A stretch of 64,000 bases of DNA from Bacillus sp. UNC438CL73TsuS30. GTDB taxonomy: Bacteria; Bacillota; Bacilli; Bacillales; Cytobacillaceae. Made by a program: the position numbers and the translations under genes. The first letter of the stretch is position 1, and the number at the start of each line of letters is the position of its first letter. Location: NCBI RefSeq assembly GCF_000482325.1, contig NZ_AXVA01000027.1, positions 1-64,000 on the forward strand, in the 5' to 3' direction. Below, one piece after another: positions 26,646 to 34,542 of the stretch. The notes under the pieces were generated by a model. The model did not search any database. It was not told the DNA's origin and worked only from the letters and a program-made list of their open reading frames with translations.

Positions 26646-26885
26646 TCATAGCACCCCTATTTTTTAGATTATTTTTAATAGAATAAAAATATTACTTTAT
26701 TAATATATCACAGATATTAAACATTATTAAAGTATTAATTTTTTGGCATTTAAATTCATCTTGTTTAATGAATATAAATAAATCAAAAATTTGAAATATC
26801 TATTATATTTATTTTTCAATATTGCCGATTAAATTATTTAAAAATAACAAACCTCTTAAATTTGAGTAATTGTTATCCCCCTTAA

Positions 26886-26922
26886 CAAAAAAAATCCCCC
26901 AAACTAATTAGAATGAGGGGGC
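26886..26922 (-). terminator. Terminator after the LysE gene
   Basis: Minus strand CCCCCTCATTC ... TTTGGGGGATTTTTTTT about 30 bases after the stop. Confidence 0.85.
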
Positions 26923-26950
26923 GTTTCCTAATTTAAGGTTAACGAGGTTC

Positions 26951-27616
26951 TTACTTAGTTATCTTCAACTGTGTACGCGTTGAAAACATCGGATAAATCG
27001 TACTGTGAATCAAACTCCATAACATTTCGAGAGCAAAATATGCCATCGCCAAACTCGATAATGTAAAGATCCCGCGTAAAAGCTTCTCTCCAATAAATTT
27101 CCGGGACCAAGCGACCAACAAAGATATGCCAACACACCATGCAAAAGCACCAGCAGCAAAGCCAACAAACAAAATCACCAGCTTATCCATTAACGGCATG
27201 CCTGTAATACGGGCTGCAAAACCTCCGCCAATCCCGCCCCAAAACGCAATACCAAACGGATTAGCAATTGAAAACACAATCCCCGTCAAAAAATCCCGCT
27301 GTTCTTTCGTTCCTGATTGATTCAAATCAATGGGTTTACGAGCGTCTAAAAAGGACATCCATGCCATTCGGAGTAAAAAAGCAGCACCAGCAATCCCCAA
27401 AATGATTTGTACTGCCAAAAAGTGAAAAACTAGTGCCACACCTGTTAGCCCGACTATAGCCCAGAGCAAATCACCTAGTAAAGCCCCAGTCTCCACGAAG
27501 AACGCTGGCATAAATCCCCGTTTTAATCCCCTTCGTAACGCTTCTGTGTTGACCGCTCCAGGGGCTGCACTGTAAACAAATCCTAGAATACAAGCTGTTA
27601 TAATTAAACTAGTCAT
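26951..27616 (-). CDS. LysE-family amino-acid exporter
   Basis: 221-aa transporter with six hydrophobic helices; AAPGAVNTEALRRGLKRGF near the N-terminus is the LysE/RhtB signature. Exports amino acids or related metabolites. The ATG overlaps the stop (ATGA) of an 18-codon open frame beginning ATG at about 27668 with GGGGATG upstream, possibly a leader peptide. Divergent from a MocR-type regulator, the common arrangement for exporters controlled by such regulators. Confidence 0.88.
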   Translation of the reverse strand: MTSLIITACILGFVYSAAPGAVNTEALRRGLKRGFMPAFFVETGALLGDLLWAIVGLTGVALVFHFLAVQIILGIAGAAFLLRMAWMSFLDARKPIDLNQSGTKEQRDFLTGIVFSIANPFGIAFWGGIGGGFAARITGMPLMDKLVILFVGFAAGAFAWCVGISLLVAWSRKFIGEKLLRGIFTLSSLAMAYFALEMLWSLIHSTIYPMFSTRTQLKITK

Positions 27617-27843
27617 TCAAACAACCCTTTCCGTTGCTCACGCATCCACTCGGCAACTTGAATTTCCATTTCAACGCATCCCCAGTGAGGATACGATATT
27701 CCTTAGGAATGTACACAATAATCATCCTTTCAACTTGTAAATAAATTTTAATAAATAAGCTTCCGATAAAAAAATAATATTATACAAACTGACATAAAAA
27801 AAGGTACAATAACGAACAAATATACATGTCAGAAGGAATGCAA

Positions 27844-29223
27844 ATGAATAATACCATTTTTACTTTTAAAGATAACTCCCCAAAATACAAACAAATCTAC
27901 GAGAAATTTAAATCATTTATTGAACAAGGTGACATTTTGGCGAATGAGCAAATGCCCTCCATCCGAGGGCTTGCTGATTCCTTACAGGTAAGCCGTAATA
28001 CAACATTAATGGCATATGAACAACTTGTCGCTGAAGGGTATATTCGTGGAGAGGGCCGAAAAGGTTATTTGGTAAATAAGTTAGAACCCCTAATATCTCA
28101 GGACACATTAATCTCTCATAATAAAAAGCAAACAGAATCCAAGAAACCTCCGATAGTGAATTTCAGGGCAGATGCCGTTGATCAAACACATTTCCCATTG
28201 AAAATTTGGAGAAGAATTGCCAATCAAGTATTAACATTACATGATAGTTTTCGATACGGAGAGCCATTTGGGGAAGTAGCCTTGCGCGAACAAATCTCCA
28301 CGTATTTATTCCAATCACGCGGAGTGAAAACAAATGCAAAAGCAATTATTATCGGAAGTAGTACCCAACAAATGCTTGTATACCTTGGGCATATACTGAA
28401 GGACAAATTCCAGAGTATTATAGTTGAAGACCCAGGTTACGATGGTGCAAGGGAAGCTTTTCAATTCCATCGTTTTATGTTTGAAACTTTGCCAGTTTAT
28501 GAAACAGGAACTGATCTTTCACAATTAGAACAAACGAGGTCACAGCTAATCTATGTAACACCCTCCCATCAAAGTCCAATAGGAGTAAGCATGTCCATTC
28601 AGCAAAGGCAAATGCTTATACATTGGGCTAACAAGATGCATGGATATATTATTGAAGATGATTATGATAGTGAATTTCGCTATACGCAACAACCATTTCC
28701 AGCACTTGCTTCCATGGATTCAAAAAAAGTCATTTACCTAGGGAATTTCTCAAAGTCCTTTCTTCCAGGAATCCGTCTAAGTTATATGGTGCTGCCAGAG
28801 GAACTTTTAAACCGTTATAAAAATCAATTTCTTCATTTTGAGAGTACCACCTCACTCCTTAGCCAACTTACAATGGCTAAATTTATGGAGGAGGGGGAAT
28901 GGAATCGCCATATTAAACGAATGCGTCTTGTTTATAAGCGAAAAATGCAGTGCTTAGTTTCGGAATTAAAGGAACATTTCAAACAAAATATATCCATTAT
29001 TGGGGAGCAGTCAGGTTTGTATGTATTAGTTAAAGTACATCTAAATCGTTCAGAAGAATGGTTAATCGAGCGCGCTTCCATTTATGGGGTTAAAGTGTTT
29101 CCTACCTCCATCTATTTCATAAAAAATCATTCCAATGAACCAATTATTAAACTCGGGTTCAGTAATCTTACCAATGATGAAATACAGTTAGGAGTGAAGC
29201 TTTTAAAAGAGGCTTGGGCATAA
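27844..29223 (+). CDS. MocR-type transcriptional regulator (GntR HTH + aminotransferase fold)
   Basis: 459-aa regulator. Residues ~10-75 are a GntR winged helix (MPSIRGLADSLQVSRNTTLMAYEQL); the rest is an aminotransferase-like domain binding PLP, with the lysine in NFSKSFLPGIRLSYM and the Asp in EDDYDSEFRY. Such proteins sense amino acids, polyamines or vitamin B6. ATG at 27844 with GAAGGA is favoured over the one 18 bases earlier. It probably controls the divergent LysE exporter. Confidence 0.93.
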   Translation: MNNTIFTFKDNSPKYKQIYEKFKSFIEQGDILANEQMPSIRGLADSLQVSRNTTLMAYEQLVAEGYIRGEGRKGYLVNKLEPLISQDTLISHNKKQTESKKPPIVNFRADAVDQTHFPLKIWRRIANQVLTLHDSFRYGEPFGEVALREQISTYLFQSRGVKTNAKAIIIGSSTQQMLVYLGHILKDKFQSIIVEDPGYDGAREAFQFHRFMFETLPVYETGTDLSQLEQTRSQLIYVTPSHQSPIGVSMSIQQRQMLIHWANKMHGYIIEDDYDSEFRYTQQPFPALASMDSKKVIYLGNFSKSFLPGIRLSYMVLPEELLNRYKNQFLHFESTTSLLSQLTMAKFMEEGEWNRHIKRMRLVYKRKMQCLVSELKEHFKQNISIIGEQSGLYVLVKVHLNRSEEWLIERASIYGVKVFPTSIYFIKNHSNEPIIKLGFSNLTNDEIQLGVKLLKEAWA

Positions 29224-29227
29224 AAAA

Positions 29228-29270
29228 CACCCCTCTGTCGTTAGTCGATTCTAACGATTGAGGGGCGTTC
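29228..29270 (+). terminator. Terminator after the MocR gene
   Basis: ACCCCTC, CGTTAG inner stem with TCTAACG, then GAGGGGCGTT. Confidence 0.75.
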
Positions 29271-29378
29271 CAGTTATTTGATTAAATCTATCAACGCACA
29301 GCACTCAACATGTCTTGATAGTAGGTCGCAGACACTTTTTCTAAAAAAGATGTAGTGGTGTTTACCTATTTAAATTAA

Positions 29379-29654
29379 ATAAAAAAAGAAAAAACAGTAG
29401 TACAAGCAAAACGATATGGGGAAGACAAGGTCGGTGTAGATGCGATAAATGAAGTGGATGGTGCAGCTGGATACTACAATGCAACCAAAAAGATAGTAAT
29501 AACCAATCGTTATTATACTGAGGTTGCAAAGATGTCCTGCAAGAGAAATAGAGTTACTTTATTTTACAGGGATGACTTGGTAAGGATGATTAATCGTACA
29601 ACGATGCACAAATTAAGACTTCAAAATAGAAACAACCCATTGAATATGTTTTAA
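29379..29654 (+). pseudogene. Remnant of an Mrr-like restriction endonuclease
   Basis: The open frame beginning directly after a stop codon reads [19 protein letters not shown], then [12 protein letters not shown] and a conserved-looking C-terminus, the Mrr catalytic pattern (QxK followed by a VTN strand). The N-terminal part is missing and no start codon with a ribosome site exists, so it is a 5'-truncated relic of about 90 codons. Marks the left edge of the accessory region. Confidence 0.6.
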
Positions 29655-29660
29655 ATATTC

Positions 29661-29705
29661 CAAGACATGTTAACAAAACATTCGTTAAACATGTCTTTTT
29701 TATAT
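29661..29705 (+). terminator. Terminator after the Mrr remnant
   Basis: AAGACATGTTTAAC-type arms: AGACATGTTAAC ... GTTAAACATGTCT followed by TTTTTAT. Confidence 0.75.
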
Positions 29706-29894
29706 AGAAGAGCCATATTCAAATCTGCACTACACAGAATACATTATAGTCAGACCTAATAGTAAGTGTCTTTGGTGTGAAAGAGAGGAGGAAAAAAATT
29801 TGCCCTTGAAAACAAGAGCAGAATTCCAATGCAATTTGAAGAATTTTCAAAAGCCAAATACTTTTGGCGCTTCAATCGAGTATGGATTTATTAA

Positions 29895-30150
29895 GGTGCC
29901 GAGAGAAGGATTTTTATGCTCTCGACTCGCCCAGGTCTCACTTTACCAAGCACTCTACTACGAGTACACCTTATCTGCCTAGCCTTCGCTATGAGGACGG
30001 TCAACATCTGGGGGGCTAAATCCCATCTAACGGGAGACACTACGAGAGTAAATCGTAGCCGGGGCAGACGGGATACCCAACGGAAAGCTTTTACGTCATT
30101 TTACAACAGCACATTTGCCTTTCAAACATACCGAGGAGCGCTTCGCTACA
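29895..30150. other. GC-rich, hairpin-rich segment, unidentified
   Basis: About 250 bases near 50% GC in a 30% GC setting, with several short stems (CCGAGAG/CTCTCGA, CTACG/CGTAG, GGGGCTAAATCCC). The look is that of structured RNA, such as a decayed group II intron 5' domain, but I cannot match it to a family. No reading frame is convincing. An overlapping frame just upstream (MQFEEFSKAKYFWRFN) may be a toxin-tail fragment. Confidence 0.35.
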
Positions 30151-30337
30151 TCTTTAATTGTGATTAAAGTAATTTAAAATGGATTGTCCAATCCATGTTT
30201 ATCATTTTAAAGTAAATTCATTAAATCCTTTTTAACTCTACCTTGTATATTTTAATCGACCGATAATTTACTCTTGAATTTCTATTTTTCATCTCCAATA
30301 TTGTTGATTTTTGTATAATTGGATTGAGGTGAAACAT

Positions 30338-30499
30338 ATGAGTAAAGAAGCACAAGAATATGAATATAGCGATGATGAAACCTTAAAAAGAGCAATTGAA
30401 TTAATTAAAAAAGGAAGCACAGAGGAAGAAGTACGAAATAAGTTTAGTTTGTCAGATGATGATATGGTTTTGATTGACTTTATTATTAACGAATTCTAA
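30338..30499 (+). CDS. Small acidic protein, unknown function
   Basis: 53 aa, strongly acidic and helical (SKEAQEYEYSDDETLKRAIE ...). ATG at 30338 has GAGGTG six bases upstream, better than the longer frame. I do not recognise the family. The C-terminal half could be a small HTH-like bundle (STEEEVRNKFSLSDDDMVLI). Confidence 0.5.
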   Translation: MSKEAQEYEYSDDETLKRAIELIKKGSTEEEVRNKFSLSDDDMVLIDFIINEF

Positions 30500-30508
30500 T
30501 TTTCACGC

Positions 30509-30817
30509 TTGCAATATACCAACAATAAAGGAAACAGAACCAAATTAAGTAGTAGGAACTTAACAGATGGTCATCATGATACAAACACAGATACACAAAA
30601 AGTTGAGAAACTTAAATTTATCATAAGAAAATATCTATGGAGAAAACATATTAGCTGGTCTAATTATGAAAATGCCTTAATCTTATTGGAACAAAATAAG
30701 GAAGAATGTGATTTTGTCGATGTTGGATTTAGTTAAAACAGGAGAAAAAATCATTGCTTTAGATGAGTCACGGGCTAAAAGCATTGGTGATGATGACAGC
30801 CGCTTGTATAAGTGCTA
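30509..30817 (+). pseudogene. Possible frameshifted small gene
   Basis: A 75-codon TTG-started frame ends at 30736 within CDFVDVGFS; the adjacent frame continues as LVKTGEKIIALDESRAKSIG to a stop at about 30817. Both pieces look protein-like, suggesting one shifted gene of about 100 codons, but there is no good ribosome site and no family that I recognise. Confidence 0.25.
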
Positions 30818-30920
30818 GAGAACAATGTAATTATTGACTCTCCGTTAAAGAATACTGTTGATACAAAAGCGAGAAAAAGGACTATTATTTTGGTCCTTTG
30901 TTTTTCTCCTTATTTTACTA

Positions 30921-30955
30921 AAGCATCCGTTACTTTAAGTACATTTCTTCACAAA
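30921..30955. repeat. Interspersed repeat, copy A (right half)
   Basis: AAGCATCCGTTACTTTAAGT and ATTTCTTCACAAA, matching the right half of copy D; preceded at 30872-30899 by a GGACTATT...GGTCC hairpin in the place of the inner palindrome. Confidence 0.6.
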
Positions 30956-30965
30956 CTTTCCAAAT

Positions 30966-31010
30966 GTAGATGGCAAGCGTTGTCCGGAAATATTGGGCGT
31001 AAAGCCCGCG
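30966..31010 (+). rRNA. 16S rRNA relic, 45 nt
   Basis: Reads GTAGATGGCAAGCG, TTGTCCGGAA, ATATTGGGCGTAAAGC, CCGCG. Bacillus 16S rRNA just after the 530 loop reads the same apart from about three substitutions. Only this segment is present, so it is a non-functional fragment, not a gene. Confidence 0.8.
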
Positions 31011-31040
31011 TTCGGCTCCGTCTCTTCGACTAAACCCAAA

Positions 31041-31268
31041 TTACAGAAATCCATTTTTCTTATTCCATTTGACAGAATGGAACTGTTTTTCGAATATCCT
31101 TAATCCTTCCTCTGGACTTATTGCATTAATTATCTCGCGCTCAAATAGTTCAATTTTTTCTTGTAGCTCTTTTATTTTTCCTTCTTGTTCTTTAATCGTT
31201 TTGTCTCTTTGTTTAAGTTTGATTTCATAAGCCTGGAGCTGTATTTTTGTTTTTTCTAATTCATCCAT
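31041..31268 (-). CDS. Small coiled-coil protein
   Basis: 75 aa. Residues ~1-50 are a single charged coiled coil (KTKIQLQAYEIKLKQRDK, then KIKELQEKIELFERE), followed by a short C-terminal part ending KWNKKNGFL. ATG at 31268 is preceded by AGGGGTGG. Function unknown; such small coiled coils occur as phage or spore proteins, but nothing here decides. Confidence 0.55.
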   Translation of the reverse strand: MDELEKTKIQLQAYEIKLKQRDKTIKEQEGKIKELQEKIELFEREIINAISPEEGLRIFEKQFHSVKWNKKNGFL

Positions 31269-31580
31269 ATATTCCACCCCTAAAAAACAAAATTCTACAC
31301 TTTCCTTTATTCCATTTTATTCTAAAAAATATTTCACAATGATTTCGTCCATAAGGATAACCCTTTTTTATCAATTTCTTGTCGGTTAAGTCTAGGTTAC
31401 TATCAATTCCCCCAAATTTCATTACAGACTTTTTCGGAATTTGTCGGACAAAATATTCGAACCATTAACTTCTCATAAATCCACCACCATCGCATTTATA
31501 AACTTTTAAGTATACTTGATTTAACAAAAAAATCTAAAATCTCAGTAGAGGTCTTAATGGGGTATCGTCAGGAAAATTGT

Positions 31581-31638
31581 TCAGCTAAACTGCCCCTTTA
31601 GTTGAACAACAAAAAAGCCGCCAATTATGGCAGCCCAA
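31581..31638. repeat. Interspersed repeat, copy B (left half)
   Basis: CTAAACTGCCCCTTTAGTTG, AACAACAAAAAAGCCGCC and GGCAGCC; matches the left half of copy D. The GCCGCC...GGCAGC pair is also the likely terminator of the gene ending at 31642. Confidence 0.65.
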
Positions 31639-31641
31639 TCA

Positions 31642-31950
31642 TCAAGTATTAAGTTTAAACAATCCTTGCTCTTTCCATTGGTCGAAATATTTTTGATAAC
31701 CCATTTCCTCAGCGGTCATAGTGTATTGCTTATCTCCCAATTTAAAAGTATGAGGTCCTGACAATTCTTCAAAGGTCGGATTCCCGCCTACATCCCCGAA
31801 AAGCATTTCGAATGTATTCACATCCACTGAATGTGTGGTTCCATTCTCGTAGGTTTCAAGAAGAATGTAATCAACCTCCTCCAGTGCAAGAGCTGTATGC
31901 CCCTTAAACATCAAACCAGCTTCATTTAATGACAGATATAATTGAATCAT
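31642..31950 (-). CDS. Conserved-looking protein of unknown function
   Basis: 102 aa, no signal peptide or membrane segment. Alternating beta-type segments (IQLYLSLNEAGLMFKG, DYILLETYENG, HTFKLGDKQYTMTAEEMG) suggest a compact folded protein. ATG at 31950 follows GAGGTTGA. Flanked on both sides by copies of the interspersed repeat. Not recognised. Confidence 0.55.
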   Translation of the reverse strand: MIQLYLSLNEAGLMFKGHTALALEEVDYILLETYENGTTHSVDVNTFEMLFGDVGGNPTFEELSGPHTFKLGDKQYTMTAEEMGYQKYFDQWKEQGLFKLNT

Positions 31951-31989
31951 ATTCAACCTCTACTCTTCCTGAAAAATTCATTACCTTAT

Positions 31990-32090
31990 TTGAACTAACC
32001 TGCCCCTTAGTCGAACAAAGAAAAAGTGTAGCCATTGCACCCCCTTGACCAAACTCAAGCCCATTACCTTAAGTGTAATTCTTGACAAAT
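31990..32090. repeat. Interspersed repeat, copy C (full)
   Basis: TGAACTAACCTGCCCCTTAG ... ACCTTAAGTGTAATTCTTGACAA; both halves present with a changed inner hairpin. Confidence 0.65.
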
Positions 32091-32138
32091 GGTCAATCGA
32101 AAAAGCTGTTTAACCAAAATTAAACAGCCTTCATTTAA

Positions 32139-33359
32139 TTAATTACTGTTTTGAAAATAATAAGCTGATAGATATTTTTTCTGTTTTAATAACATTAGGA
32201 AAGACAAACAAAGGAAAAATGATGCTATACAATATACCGCTACAATATTAAATGAATCAGCAATTAATCCCATCATCATTGTTGAAACTCCAAAAGTTAT
32301 CATAATCAGTGTAGTTTGTGCAGCGTAAACCTTTGCTAAAAGTCTGCCTTGAATCATACTTTGTATGAAAGTATGAATTGAAATGTTAGTGAATTCTTGA
32401 AAAAAACCATTAACTCCAATTAGTAATAGAGCCAATAAAGGAATCTTATTTATTCCAAACAAAGCTGTTGTTAAGAATACCATAAAGCTGCCTTTGATTA
32501 TGGTCATCCCCGTACTCATATCCATTTCTCGAGGTCTTCGATAAACATAAACTCCAGCAAGCGACAACCCTAATAATAAAGCAGTGTTAATATACCCCCA
32601 CCAACCTGTATCCACTTTTAATTGTTGTATCATAAATGGATAAAGAAGAGCCGAGACCCATACTGTATTTGCACTGACGTTCAAAAGTAAAAATAAATGT
32701 ATTGTTCGAAAACTTTTGTTTTGAATAATGATTTTCCAGCCCTCAGTAAATGAAGCTATTTTGTTCTCAGTATGCTGCGACCTTTGCTTTTGTCCCGTAT
32801 CCTTAATCAAGAACATCATCAATGTGGACAGTATATACAGGATAAATGTTAAGAAAAACAATCCATCGGTTCCTAGTAAACTCGCCAATACTCCACCTAT
32901 TGCCCAACCACCAAGCTGAATAAATTGGCTTATAGAAGAAAGAACACTGTTTGCTTTTGCTAACTCATTCGATGGAACCAAAGAAGGAAGCAATGCACTA
33001 CTTGAGGGACTAGAAAATCCATCTAAGAAGGAAATAAGGAAAACTAACACAAAAATAAAAATTAACGTCGAAGTTGATAAATAAAACCAACAAAAAATCG
33101 CCAACAACAGTAAAATCAATGTTTTACTTAATTGTGAATACGACAATATTGATTTCAACCTATATTTATCAATAATGAAAGGAGCTAATGCTCCACTCAA
33201 ACTTCCCGATACCATCTTGGTCAAAGGAACCAGAGAAACATAAAACGCTGATTTTGTATCACCATATACAATCGTAATAAGAGCGATAATATAAAATACA
33301 TCACCGCCATCTGCTAATGACTGTCCTATGGTCAAAAATCGGAATGATTTATTTTTCAA
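32139..33359 (-). CDS. MFS efflux transporter (macrolide-efflux-like)
   Basis: 406-aa major facilitator with about 12 hydrophobic segments, of the MFS_3 type that includes macrolide/drug exporters. Starts RFLTIGQSLADGGDVFY, and the loop DKYRLKSILSYSQL corresponds to motif A. TTG start at 33359 with AAGGGGAT eight bases upstream. It stands alone among repeats in the accessory region; the substrate is unknown. Confidence 0.85.
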   Translation of the reverse strand: MKNKSFRFLTIGQSLADGGDVFYIIALITIVYGDTKSAFYVSLVPLTKMVSGSLSGALAPFIIDKYRLKSILSYSQLSKTLILLLLAIFCWFYLSTSTLIFIFVLVFLISFLDGFSSPSSSALLPSLVPSNELAKANSVLSSISQFIQLGGWAIGGVLASLLGTDGLFFLTFILYILSTLMMFLIKDTGQKQRSQHTENKIASFTEGWKIIIQNKSFRTIHLFLLLNVSANTVWVSALLYPFMIQQLKVDTGWWGYINTALLLGLSLAGVYVYRRPREMDMSTGMTIIKGSFMVFLTTALFGINKIPLLALLLIGVNGFFQEFTNISIHTFIQSMIQGRLLAKVYAAQTTLIMITFGVSTMMMGLIADSFNIVAVYCIASFFLCLSFLMLLKQKKYLSAYYFQNSN

Positions 33360-33518
33360 TGTAATATCCCCTTATATTAAATTGTAAGTCCTCTTTAAAA
33401 GGGTAATGATTACATTGGACACACTCCTAAAAATGGTATTGTTTAATACCTTATATATTCTTGATTGTATGAGAATGTCCTTCAGGATATTATGATGAAT
33501 TTTAGTTTAAATCTTGTG

Positions 33519-33620
33519 CAACTAACCTGCCCATTTAGTGGAATAAAAAAGGCTGCCGAAGCAGCCCCCTATTCTTCAACACAAGCACCCGATAGTTTAA
33601 GTGTAATTCTTCACAAAATT
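33519..33620. repeat. Interspersed repeat, copy D (full)
   Basis: ACTAACCTGCCCATTTAGTG, inner palindrome GGCTGCCGAAGCAGCC, then AAGCACCCGATAGTTTAAGT and GTAATTCTTCACAAA. Taken as the reference copy. The remaining sequence between 33360 and 33720 shows no gene. Confidence 0.75.
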
Positions 33621-33720
33621 TTCTCGGTAGAAACCTTTCATAAAAATTGTTGACGTGATGGTTTATCTAATAATAAAAAGGCACTACCTCATTGTTGAAG
33701 TAATGCACCTTAGCTTACAG

Positions 33721-34171
33721 TCACTTACACTTATTAATATTGCTTCTTAGTATAGGTGGTCCCAATTTTTCATTCTTTGAATTAGAAAGACGAACCTGCA
33801 CTTCTACATTTTCCATCTTTGCTGTTATTTCATCAATTCTTCCTGCCCAAGTCGGACTATCTATTTCTGGAGTTGGATAAAGTCTGAAACGCCAACTTAT
33901 TTCACTCGGCTTAAAAGCGAATCCTTCATAACTGTCGTAATTGCCAAAAGAGGATGGTTCAGGAAGGTGAACTCCAAGGACTAATATTAGTTCGTGCGAA
34001 ACTAGGCGGACGCAACCGCACTTTATAAATTAATGCTGTACCCTTTGCATTTTCAAGTTTTTTATCTATTGGTTCCAAGACCATACTACATGGGAAGGTA
34101 GCTGCCTTTAATTGTAAAGGATAAATACAAAAAGTTGAGATGATAAATATGCTTAAAATAAATCGTTTCAT
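33721..34171 (-). pseudogene. Frameshifted secreted-protein gene
   Basis: Starts MKRFILSIFIISTFCIYPLQ, a clean signal peptide with AGAGGTG upstream, and continues to about 33965 (KVRLRPPSFARTNISPWS). In the neighbouring frame the protein carries on as GVHLPEPSSFGNYDSYEG, FAFKPSEISWRFRLYPTPEI and on to a stop at 33721. A single-base change joins the two, giving about 149 residues. Either a recent pseudogene or a sequencing error. Family not recognised. Confidence 0.6.
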
Positions 34172-34240
34172 AATGCACCTCTTACAATTCTTTTTGGTTA
34201 ATTTACCCTCATTATGTTCTAAATATAGATACTCCTTCTT

Positions 34241-34285
34241 CAAGTAACCTGCCCCGTTAGTTTAAGTGAAATCATTCACATATTT
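34241..34285. repeat. Interspersed repeat, copy E (short)
   Basis: AAGTAACCTGCCCCGTTAG then TTTAAGTGAAATCATTCACA: the left edge and the right edge of the element joined, as if the middle were lost. 34286-34542 holds a weak hairpin and no gene. Confidence 0.6.
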
Positions 34286-34542
34286 TCAAAATAACAATTT
34301 TACCAAATGCTTCTTTGGTAGAAAAAGAAAATCATGTAGTCTTAACTGAAGGGAATATTATTGGAGTGTAAAAAAACAAAAGCATGTCGTGATAAAAGGA
34401 GTGAGGTATCCCACTCCTCTTCTTTCTGTGTTAATTGTTAAACAACAACATAACATAATTGTTAAATTAAGCATAAAACTTTACTTTTCTAATCCTTCAG
34501 TAAAAGATAACCCCTGTGTTTTCTAAAGTCATTTAATAATCA

